The notes below the pieces were generated by a model that saw nothing but the letters and a program-made list of their open reading frames with translations, was not told the DNA's origin and searched no databases. From Chloroflexota bacterium (GTDB taxonomy: Bacteria > Chloroflexota > Anaerolineae > Aggregatilineales > UBA2796), in NCBI GenBank assembly GCA_017743585.1, contig JAGHYP010000097.1, forward strand, positions 1-9,361: 9,361 bases of DNA, read 5' to 3'. Shown here one piece after another: positions 1 to 5,796 of the stretch. Positions within the stretch are counted from its first letter, which is position 1; every line of letters begins with the position of its first letter. The translations under genes were made by a program, and so were the position numbers.

Positions 1-634
1 CGCCGCCAGCTAGGTCTAGAATCGCCGATTGCCGCCCGCCCACGATCGCCACTTGCGCTTGCCGCGCAATCGCGCTGCCTTGCACCTCTCTCTCGAGCGT
101 GGTGGCGCGCAGCTGCCCGCATTCGTAGACCAGCATGGCGAGATGCCCGCCCTCGGCGCCGAAGCCGCGCCAGCCAACAATCGGCACGCCGTCTACGATG
201 ATGCCCGCCCCAACGCCCGTGCTGATCGTCAAATAGATGACGTGCTGGAACCCTCTGCCCGCGCCGCGCTCGTATTCCGCCAGCGCAGCAAGGTTTGCAT
301 CGTTGCCTAGATAGACAGGCACTCCAAGCGCCTCTTCAAGGCGGCGCCTGAGCGGCACGTTGTGCCAGCCCGCCAAGTTAGGCGGCCGCGTGATGACGCC
401 CGTCTTCAGATCAATCGGGCCCGGCGCCGAGACTCCGACAGCCACCACGCGCTCTCCCTCTTTTGCCCACACGGCGCGCGCCTGCGCCACAAGGCGCTCG
501 ATAACCGCCTCAACGCCCTCTTCATCTCGCGTCAGCGTCTCAGTCCGCGCCAAGCGTTCCAGCCTAGCGCTGAATTTGCCCGCCCGAATGCGCGTGCCGC
601 CTAAATCTATGCCGATATAGACCTCTTCAGCCAT
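1..634 (-). CDS. ROK-family sugar kinase (glucokinase-like), N-terminal part
   Basis: The first 211 residues are present; the C-terminus lies beyond the left edge. ROK kinases phosphorylate glucose or related sugars in the cytoplasm with ATP; some family members are repressors with an added N-terminal helix-turn-helix, which is absent here. Seen: the ATP phosphate-binding motif GIDLGGT at residues 8-14, the sugar-site motif LGNDANLAALAE at 109-120 with the presumed catalytic Asp112, TISTGVGAGI at 136-145, and GAEGGH at 159-164 with His164. The usual ROK zinc motif (CxCGxxGCxE) should follow, but only the first Cys (172) and the final Glu (181) survive. ATG at 634 is chosen because the ATP motif starts a few residues later and GAAAGG lies 11 nt upstream. 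Transcribed divergently from ychF. The exact sugar cannot be told. The family call is firm; catalytic competence is less certain. Confidence 0.9.
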   Translation of the reverse strand, partial: MAEEVYIGIDLGGTRIRAGKFSARLERLARTETLTRDEEGVEAVIERLVAQARAVWAKEGERVVAVGVSAPGPIDLKTGVITRPPNLAGWHNVPLRRRLEEALGVPVYLGNDANLAALAEYERGAGRGFQHVIYLTISTGVGAGIIVDGVPIVGWRGFGAEGGHLAMLVYECGQLRATTLEREVQGSAIARQAQVAIVGGRQSAILDLAGG

Positions 635-676
635 GCCTCGAATGCCTTTCAGCGCAGTGAAAGTGCCCGAGCGCCG

Positions 677-705
677 ATCTTACCGCTCAAGGCAGCTTGA
701 GACAA
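677..705 (-). promoter_or_regulatory. Sigma-70-like promoter of the ROK kinase gene
   Basis: On the minus strand, TTGTCT (700-705) and TAAGAT (677-682) are separated by exactly 17 bp. Each matches four of six consensus bases. Transcription would start near 670, giving a leader of about 36 nt before the ATG at 634. The optimal spacing and position make this the best promoter candidate for the kinase gene, though the match is only moderate. Confidence 0.5.
686..701. promoter_or_regulatory. Inverted repeat between -35 and -10: candidate operator
   Basis: CTCAAG-GCAG-CTTGAG is a perfect 6-bp inverted repeat with a 4-bp centre. It occupies most of the spacer of the proposed kinase promoter and touches the -35 box. 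A dimeric repressor bound here would block polymerase, so a sugar-responsive regulator is a natural idea. No regulator gene is visible in the window, so this is inference from position and symmetry. Confidence 0.4.
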
Positions 706-809
706 ACCGATATCGTCTCGACTCTGGCAAGCGCCGCTGAATTGTATTGCTTCCTGAGCTGCAGTGTGTGATGTAAAGCACAAATTTTGCCCTCATCTAG
801 GCGCCGTCT

Positions 810-842
810 CGGCCTGAGCCGATCCTTGTTCGGCGTGAGCCG
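810..842. repeat. Two tandem 12-bp palindromes 21 bp apart
   Basis: CGGCCTGAGCCG (810-821) and CGGCGTGAGCCG (831-842) differ at one base, and both are preceded by T. Each is a 4-bp inverted repeat (CGGC/GCCG) around a 4-base centre. The 21-bp period is about two helical turns, so both copies face the same side of the DNA, as expected for paired operator sites. In RNA they could instead form two small hairpins. Confidence 0.4.
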
Positions 843-859
843 GCGGCAGCGAGCACGTC

Positions 860-905
860 GCGATGAGCGTCAAAAAACGTTTGAACGCGGACGCGCCCTC
901 ATCGC
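860..905. repeat. 8-bp inverted repeat enclosing AAACGTTT
   Basis: GCGATGAG (860-867) is the exact reverse complement of CTCATCGC (898-905). The 30-bp interval between them contains the 8-bp palindrome AAACGTTT at 875-882. The right arm ends 30 bp before the ychF -10 box, so the structure covers the place where an activator or repressor of ychF would bind. Chance occurrence is possible. Confidence 0.3.
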
Positions 906-935
906 TGCTCGCTGCGCCGTCCCGCGTAGACCATG

Positions 936-941
936 TATAAT
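936..941 (+). promoter_or_regulatory. -10 box of ychF
   Basis: A perfect TATAAT lies 36 nt upstream of the chosen ychF start, which would place the transcription start near 948 and give a leader of about 30 nt. No good -35 is seen at 16-18 bp spacing (913-918 reads TGCGCC), so the promoter may need an activator or use upstream elements. It also argues against translation from the in-frame ATG at 933, which lies upstream of the predicted transcript start. Confidence 0.5.
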
Positions 942-965
942 CCTAAGCGCAATCCTGCTCAAGAT

Positions 966-970
966 GAGGG
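966..970 (+). promoter_or_regulatory. Ribosome binding site that fixes the ychF start
   Basis: GAGGG sits 7 nt before the ATG at 978. It selects this start over the in-frame ATG at 933, which would add 15 residues not found at the N-terminus of YchF proteins. Confidence 0.7.
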
Positions 971-977
971 CATTTTC

Positions 978-2057
978 ATGCGGTTAGGCATTGTTGGCTT
1001 GCCGAACAGCGGCAAGACGACCATTTTCAATGCGCTCACGCGCAGCAATCGTCCCACAGGCGCGGTCAGCAGCGGCAAGCTAGAGGTCTTCACAGCGGTT
1101 GTGCCCGTGCCTGATCAGCGCATTGACCAACTGAGCGCGCTCTACAGGCCGAAGAAGACCATTTATGCCACGATCACCTACATCGATATCGCGGGGCTAG
1201 AGCGCGGCATCGGCAGGGAGGGCATCAGCGGCGAGCTGCGCAACCGATTGCAACAAGTGGAGGGCTTCATCCACGTGGTGCGCGCCTTCGAAGATGAGAG
1301 CGTGCCGCACCCTGAAGGCACGGTCGACCCGCTGCGCGACCTGAACATAGTGGATACCGAATTCTTGCTCAGCGACTTGGTGACCGTCGAGAAGCGCCTT
1401 GAGCGCCTGACCGAGGAGCGCCGCAAAGGCAAGCCATCTAATCCCGTCACCTTTGAAGCCGAGCTGGAGACGCTCAGCCGCTTCAAAGTGCACCTCGACG
1501 CGCTGAAGCCGCTGCGCGCCCTTGAGATAACGGCCGAAGAACGCCGCCTAGTGCGCGGCTATGGTTTGCTCTCGCTCAAACCGATGTTGGTCATTTTCAA
1601 CTCAGGCGAGCAGCTTTATGACGTGCGGCATGCGCAAGCCTATCAGATGCCGAACACGCGCCTGCTCGCCTTGCACGGCAAGCTCGAGGCAGAGATTGCG
1701 CAGCTGGAAGGGGAGGATCAGAGACTGTTCCTCGAAGAATACGGCATCGCTGAGCCGGGAGCGCTGCGCGCCATTCGCGAGAGCTACGAGCTGCTGCATA
1801 TTCATTCCTTCTTCACAGTTGGCCCTGACGAGGTGCGCGCTTGGACGATTCCAGTCGGCGCCACGGCGCAAGAGGCAGCGGGCGTCATCCACTCTGACTT
1901 GGCGCGCGGTTTCATCCGCGCTGAAGTGACCGCTTGGCATGACTTGCTGGCGCTGGGTAGCGAAGCAGAGGTCAAAAAGCAGGGCAAGATGCGCCTTGAG
2001 GGCAAAGAGTACGTCGTCAGAGATGGCGATATCCTGCACATACGCGCCAATGTCTAG
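978..2057 (+). CDS. ychF: YchF/Obg-type ATPase with TGS domain
   Basis: A 359-residue protein, close to the usual YchF length of about 363. YchF belongs to the TRAFAC P-loop class but prefers ATP; it associates with ribosomes and is linked to translation and the oxidative-stress response. Seen: P-loop GLPNSGKTT at 7-15 (most relatives have NVGKST), G3 motif DIAG at 70-73, and the altered G4 motif NSGE at 208-211. The last has Glu in place of the Asp that confers guanine specificity, the family's hallmark of ATP preference. A helical segment occupies roughly 125-200. The C-terminal TGS/DUF933 domain spans about 278-359 and includes FFTVGPDEVRAWTI and LEGKEYVVRDGD. ATG 978 is chosen over 933 because of GAGGG 7 nt upstream and because the P-loop then begins at the usual place. 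The next gene starts 18 nt after the stop, suggesting cotranscription. Confidence 0.95.
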   Translation: MRLGIVGLPNSGKTTIFNALTRSNRPTGAVSSGKLEVFTAVVPVPDQRIDQLSALYRPKKTIYATITYIDIAGLERGIGREGISGELRNRLQQVEGFIHVVRAFEDESVPHPEGTVDPLRDLNIVDTEFLLSDLVTVEKRLERLTEERRKGKPSNPVTFEAELETLSRFKVHLDALKPLRALEITAEERRLVRGYGLLSLKPMLVIFNSGEQLYDVRHAQAYQMPNTRLLALHGKLEAEIAQLEGEDQRLFLEEYGIAEPGALRAIRESYELLHIHSFFTVGPDEVRAWTIPVGATAQEAAGVIHSDLARGFIRAEVTAWHDLLALGSEAEVKKQGKMRLEGKEYVVRDGDILHIRANV

Positions 2058-2075
2058 CGGGGCTCAGGCGCAAGC

Positions 2076-3077
2076 ATGGTCAGGGCATTGGTCACAGGCG
2101 GCACAGGGTTTCTGGGCGCGCATATCGTGCGCGCTCTGGTGGAGGCAGGGCATGACGTGCGCGTGTTGCGGCGCGCCAGCTCGCGCACTGACTTGATCGC
2201 CGATCTGCCGATTGAACACGCGCTGGGCGACGTAACTGAGCCTGAGTCGCTGCGCGCGGCAGCGCAGGGTTGCGCGTGGGTCTTTCACACGGCGGCGGTC
2301 GCCGATTATTGGCGCGCGCCGCGCGCGAAGATGTATCAAGTGAACGTGGAAGGCACGCGCAATGTGCTGCAAGCGGCGCGCGCGGCGGGCGTACAGCGCC
2401 TGATCTTCACCAGCAGCGCGGCGGCCGTCGGCTTGCGCGCCAATGGCAGGCCGAGCGATGAGTCGGTCGCCTTCAATCTGCCGCCGTGGCGCTTTCCGTA
2501 CGGTCACAGCAAGGTGCTCGCCGAGCGCGAAGTGGCGAAGGCGGTCGAGTCGGGACTATCAGCAGTGACGCTCAATCCGTCAGTGATCTTCGGGCCGGGC
2601 GACCTGAATCTGATCAGCGGCAGCTTGATCGCTGAGTTCGCGCGCGGGCGGGCGCCGCTGTTCTATCCTGCCGGCGCAGTGACCGTCATTGACGTGCGCG
2701 ATGTGGCGCAGGCGCATCTGGCGGCGGCTGAGCGCGGCGTGAGCGGCGAGCGCTACATTCTCGGCGCGCAAGATGTGACTTACCGCGAGCTCTTCGCGAT
2801 GATCTGCGAGATCGTCGGCGCTCGCGAGCCGCGCCTGCCGCTGCCAAAGGCATTGGCGACGCCACTCGCTTATGCGGTCGGGGCGCTGAGCAGGTTCGGC
2901 GTCAAACTGCCCGTCAGCGCTGATCAGATTTGGCTGAGCGCGCGGCGCGTGGTGTTCGATTCAAGTAAAGCGCGCGCAGCGTTCGGCGCGCCGCGCATCA
3001 GCTTGCGCCAATCGTTAGAAGATACCTACCAGTGGTACGTCCAGCACGGCCTGATCGTCAAGCGGACGCGCCGCTGA
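2076..3077 (+). CDS. NAD(P)-dependent extended SDR (HpnA/dihydroflavonol-reductase-like)
   Basis: A 333-residue cytoplasmic oxidoreductase or epimerase of the extended short-chain dehydrogenase superfamily. Seen: Rossmann motif GGTGFLG at 8-14; Arg32-Arg33 after the second strand, which favours NADP over NAD; DVTEP at 52-56; NVEGTRNVL at 90-98; the catalytic Ser in TSSAA at 112-116; and YGHSK at 142-146, giving the Tyr-x-x-x-Lys pair. NPSVIFGPGD at 167-176 and VIDVRDVAQAH at 204-214 are typical substrate-side motifs. The pattern most resembles hopanoid-associated sugar epimerase HpnA and dihydroflavonol-4-reductase-like proteins. No hopanoid gene is in the window, so the substrate is unknown. 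It follows ychF by 18 nt, with only a weak upstream GGGG as ribosome binding site, consistent with translation in an operon. The superfamily is certain, the subfamily tentative. Confidence 0.88.
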   Translation: MVRALVTGGTGFLGAHIVRALVEAGHDVRVLRRASSRTDLIADLPIEHALGDVTEPESLRAAAQGCAWVFHTAAVADYWRAPRAKMYQVNVEGTRNVLQAARAAGVQRLIFTSSAAAVGLRANGRPSDESVAFNLPPWRFPYGHSKVLAEREVAKAVESGLSAVTLNPSVIFGPGDLNLISGSLIAEFARGRAPLFYPAGAVTVIDVRDVAQAHLAAAERGVSGERYILGAQDVTYRELFAMICEIVGAREPRLPLPKALATPLAYAVGALSRFGVKLPVSADQIWLSARRVVFDSSKARAAFGAPRISLRQSLEDTYQWYVQHGLIVKRTRR

Positions 3078-3092
3078 CCACTTGATATTTTT
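3057..3092 (+). terminator. Weak stem-loop and T-run at the end of the ychF-SDR unit
   Basis: AGCGG (3061-3065) pairs with CCGCT (3071-3075) over a 5-nt loop. The stem extends through GTC/GAC (3057-3059 with 3076-3078) past a bulged A, and it spans the SDR stop codon. A TTTTT run follows at 3088-3092, about 9 nt beyond the stem. That gap is longer than in a standard intrinsic terminator, so termination may be partial or absent. Confidence 0.3.
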
Positions 3093-3109
3093 GATACGCC
3101 GCCCTACGC

Positions 3110-3115
3110 TATACT
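3110..3115 (+). promoter_or_regulatory. Candidate -10 box of the NACHT-HEAT gene
   Basis: TATACT matches five of six consensus bases and lies 31 nt before the chosen start. Two copies of TTGATA (3082-3087 and 3091-3096) lie upstream with a 9-bp period, but their distances to the -10 box (22 and 13 bp) are outside the normal range. The region is locally AT-rich in a GC-rich surrounding, which supports a promoter. The -35 element is unresolved. Confidence 0.35.
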
Positions 3116-3134
3116 GAGCCGTGCGCAACCTTGC

Positions 3135-3140
3135 GGAGAG
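3135..3140 (+). promoter_or_regulatory. Ribosome binding site that decides the NACHT-HEAT start
   Basis: GGAGAG abuts the ATG at 3141, so it cannot serve that codon. The GGAG core is 8 nt from the in-frame ATG at 3147, an ideal distance. The start is therefore set at 3147, giving 882 rather than 884 residues. Confidence 0.6.
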
Positions 3141-3146
3141 ATGCTC

Positions 3147-5795
3147 ATGCGCTTCGATCTTGGCTCTTTTGCAGTCGGCTTAGTCAGCGGTCTGCTGATC
3201 GCGCTCGGAATATATCGCTCGCGCGGCGTTTTGCAGCGCTTGCGCCAGCGCGCGCAAGAGAGCGTGAGCAGGGCGCTCGGCTTCCTGAGCGCGCCGCCTG
3301 AGGTGCGCTACGCCAAGCGCGCAGCGCAGCTCTTCAACGCCTATCACATCGCAGGCGATTTGATGCCGCTCAGCGCGCTTTACGTTGAGCCACAATTGCT
3401 CGCACCGTATCAGGCGCCCGAGCCGAGCGATGAGGAATCAACAGCCGTTGCGCACCTCGTGCCGATTGTCCACGATTTCCCCGCCGCCTACGCGCCGTAC
3501 AACGTTGAGACGCTCAACCTGCTAGACTTGCAGAAAGGCGAGCGCCATCTGGCGCTGCTTGCGCGCAGCGGCATGGGCAAAAGCACGACGCTTGCTCTGC
3601 TGGGGCTATATGCGCTGGGCGAGATCGAACTGACCGTGATTGATACTTCGCAAGATGAGCACTTTGAGCGAAGCCTTGCCAATAGACCCGCGGAAGAGCG
3701 CGAGCGACTGCGCCGTCAATATCAGGAGAATCAGCGGCGCGCGCTGGAGAAGCTGAAGGCGCGCTTCAGGACGGCTGAAGAGTCCAGCCATCAAGCAGCC
3801 GATTTCCGCCGCATGTTGCCGATACTTGTCCACTTGCGCGATATTGACGTGCGTCCTGAGGCGTATGGCGTTCAGCCGCCTGCTTCGCCTGCTGAAGGTG
3901 CGGATGGCGCAAAAAAGCGCAGCACGCAATCGGGCGGCAAGGCAGCGCTCAAGCCGCTCGATCCAGCCGAGCCAATCGTCAAGGCGCTGCAAATGCGCTT
4001 TGGCGGCGCAGCAGCCAGTCGGCTGCCAAAGTTGGTCTATCGGCGGCTTGCCGAGGGCACTTGTCTGGTGCTGATTGACGGCTATGACGAGCTGCCAGAG
4101 GTCGAAAAACCCGCCAAGCTGACGTGGTTGCGGCAATTCATGGCGCTCTACGGCGCAAACTTCGTGATCGTCGCAGCGGATGTCAACGGCTACGCTCCAT
4201 TGCTGAACATCGGCTTTCAGGCGTGTTACCTGCGCGCATGGCGCGAGGCAGACTACAATCAACTGGCAGATCGCTGGGCGGCGGCGTGGGTCAGGGCTGA
4301 CAAACGCGCTGCCGCGCCTGACCCCAAGCAACTTGCGCGCGCGAAGGTGGGCAATCGTGGACGCCCCATTCTGGATATCACGCTCAAGATCTGGTCAGAT
4401 TACGCCAATGACCTGAGGATGCCCGGACGGCTGGGCTGGTACGATTTCTTCGTGCGGCGCGCCTTGCCTGACGAGACGTTGCGTCCGATTGTGCAGCAAG
4501 CGGCGGCGGAAATTTTGAACGGGCAGGGCGCGCCGCTCTCGCGCGAGCGGCTCAAGGCGTTGCTGAGCGAGGCGTTCACAGATGCCGATGGCAAGCCGAC
4601 GCGCAACCTTGACGCCGCTCTGAACAAACTGCTCAAGTCGCCACTTTTGGTCGAGCAGCCGCCCGATCAGTACAGCTTTGTGCATCCGATGCTCACGGCG
4701 TATCTCGCCGCTGAGCGCCTTGAGGCTTCTGAGCTTGCGCCGCTCGCCACACAGCGCGCGTGGATGCACGCCATGCCGTTCGCCGCGATCCGCCTGCCGA
4801 TGGACGCGGCGGTCAGCGAGGTGCTGAACGCGCCCCCCGATCTGCTCTACACGCCGCTCTTCAATCTTGCATACTGGCTGATGGACGCGCCGAGCGAGGT
4901 CGGCTGGCGGGCGGAATTCTTCAAGCGCGTGGGCGGGGGCGCGCTGCTGGCGACCAGTCAATATCCGCTGTTGCGCGAGCGCGCCATGGCGGCGCTGGTC
5001 ACAACGCGCGATAACGCAACGGCTGCCGCGCTCTTCCTACGCGCCCTGGAACATCCTGACCCATTGGTGCGGCGGCTCGGCTGCATCGGACTCGGCGCCT
5101 TAGGCGATAGCGAATATTTGCAGTTCCTCAAGCCATTGCTGAACGACTCAGATCGGCGTATGCGCCTCGCCTGCAGCTTCGCGCTTGGCGCAATTGGCAC
5201 GGAGGCGGCTCTGAACGCAATGGCTGAAGGCTTGTTGCAGCGCGATCGCGATCTGCAGCGCGCTATTGCCGAAGCCTTAGCTGCGTTGCCCGATCAAGGT
5301 CATGCGCTGCTGCGCGAAGCGATTGAGAGCGACGATCTTGAGCTGCGTTATGCCGCCGTCTTCGGCTTGGCGCGCATCCGCGCAGCATGGGCGATCGCGC
5401 GGATTTACCGCACGCAGCTGGAAGACCCTGAGGCTTACGTGCGCATCGCAGCCGAACAGGCCTTCAACCTCGCCGAAAACCCTGATCGCGGCGGCATCAA
5501 GCGCTTGCCGCGGATTGATCAAATCGAGTGGCTTGTCGCGTGGATGAGCGAACGCGGCGAGTCGATTCCGAGCGGCGAGAACGCGCCAATCGCGCTCTTG
5601 CGGTCGCTGCAAGAAGGCGATCGCGAGGTGCGCGCAGCGGCAGCGCGCACGCTCGGCGAGATCGGCTACGTGAACGGGCTCAAGGCGCTCTACAAGGCGC
5701 TCAGCGATCAAGATGAAGCAGTGCGCGCTGAGGCCTACGCTGCGCTCGGCATGTTGCAGCAGCGCGTCGGCAGCCCGTTGCCGGCTGTGCTGTGA
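3147..5795 (+). CDS. Membrane-anchored NACHT-type STAND ATPase with HEAT repeats
   Basis: An 882-residue protein. Order: a hydrophobic segment at about 6-22 followed by an Arg-rich stretch (YRSRG), predicted to be a single N-terminal membrane anchor with the rest in the cytoplasm; a linker of about 100 residues; and a NACHT ATPase from about 125. Walker A is ARSGMGKST (Lys145) and Walker B is LVLIDGYDE (Asp311, Asp314, Glu315), the latter being the NACHT signature. A flexible Pro/Ala/Gly/Lys-rich insert at about 243-268 separates them. YSFVHPMLTAYLAAE near 509-523 matches the STAND winged-helix region. HEAT-like repeats cover about 605-870, for example DPLVRRLGCIGLGALGD and DREVRAAAARTLGEIG. 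The sensor-1 strand VIVAAD lacks the Arg common in NACHT proteins. STAND ATPases oligomerise on ligand sensing, with the repeats as sensor; bacterial relatives include anti-phage proteins. No effector domain is visible apart from the membrane segment, so function is unassigned. Confidence 0.85.
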   Translation: MRFDLGSFAVGLVSGLLIALGIYRSRGVLQRLRQRAQESVSRALGFLSAPPEVRYAKRAAQLFNAYHIAGDLMPLSALYVEPQLLAPYQAPEPSDEESTAVAHLVPIVHDFPAAYAPYNVETLNLLDLQKGERHLALLARSGMGKSTTLALLGLYALGEIELTVIDTSQDEHFERSLANRPAEERERLRRQYQENQRRALEKLKARFRTAEESSHQAADFRRMLPILVHLRDIDVRPEAYGVQPPASPAEGADGAKKRSTQSGGKAALKPLDPAEPIVKALQMRFGGAAASRLPKLVYRRLAEGTCLVLIDGYDELPEVEKPAKLTWLRQFMALYGANFVIVAADVNGYAPLLNIGFQACYLRAWREADYNQLADRWAAAWVRADKRAAAPDPKQLARAKVGNRGRPILDITLKIWSDYANDLRMPGRLGWYDFFVRRALPDETLRPIVQQAAAEILNGQGAPLSRERLKALLSEAFTDADGKPTRNLDAALNKLLKSPLLVEQPPDQYSFVHPMLTAYLAAERLEASELAPLATQRAWMHAMPFAAIRLPMDAAVSEVLNAPPDLLYTPLFNLAYWLMDAPSEVGWRAEFFKRVGGGALLATSQYPLLRERAMAALVTTRDNATAAALFLRALEHPDPLVRRLGCIGLGALGDSEYLQFLKPLLNDSDRRMRLACSFALGAIGTEAALNAMAEGLLQRDRDLQRAIAEALAALPDQGHALLREAIESDDLELRYAAVFGLARIRAAWAIARIYRTQLEDPEAYVRIAAEQAFNLAENPDRGGIKRLPRIDQIEWLVAWMSERGESIPSGENAPIALLRSLQEGDREVRAAAARTLGEIGYVNGLKALYKALSDQDEAVRAEAYAALGMLQQRVGSPLPAVL
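5766..5785 (+). terminator. Hairpin near the shared 3' ends of the convergent genes
   Basis: In plus-strand RNA, GUCGGCA (5766-5772) pairs with UGCCGGC (5779-5785) over a 6-nt loop, seven pairs including one G-U. It lies inside the last NACHT-HEAT codons, 7 nt before the stop codon. There is no T-run on either side, so it may stabilise an RNA 3' end rather than terminate transcription. It may also be chance in GC-rich coding DNA. Confidence 0.2.
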
Positions 5796-5796
5796 G

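Larger units (their letters stand above)
635..977. other. Divergent intergenic region between the ROK kinase and ychF
   Basis: No convincing gene is present. A 66-codon frame from 787 to 987 is open but overlaps the ychF start, has an Arg-rich composition typical of noncoding GC-rich DNA, and no ribosome binding site was seen. The stretch holds the kinase promoter with its inverted repeat (677-705), two palindromes 21 bp apart (810-842), an 8-bp inverted repeat around AAACGTTT (860-905), and the ychF -10 box and ribosome binding site (936-970). Confidence 0.7.

Noticed and set aside
787..987. Small plus-strand open frame of 66 codons upstream of ychF
   Set aside because: Arg-rich, overlaps the ychF start and its ribosome binding site, and covers palindromic regulatory-looking DNA. 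No ribosome binding site was evident.
3082..3096. Tandem TTGATA copies as the -35 of the NACHT gene
   Set aside because: Distances to the TATACT box are 22 and 13 bp, outside the working range, so neither copy was accepted as a -35 element.
3606..4331. A 241-codon minus-strand open frame inside the NACHT gene
   Set aside because: It lies opposite the Walker A and B region of a well-supported protein, has no recognisable domain, and I saw no promoter for it.
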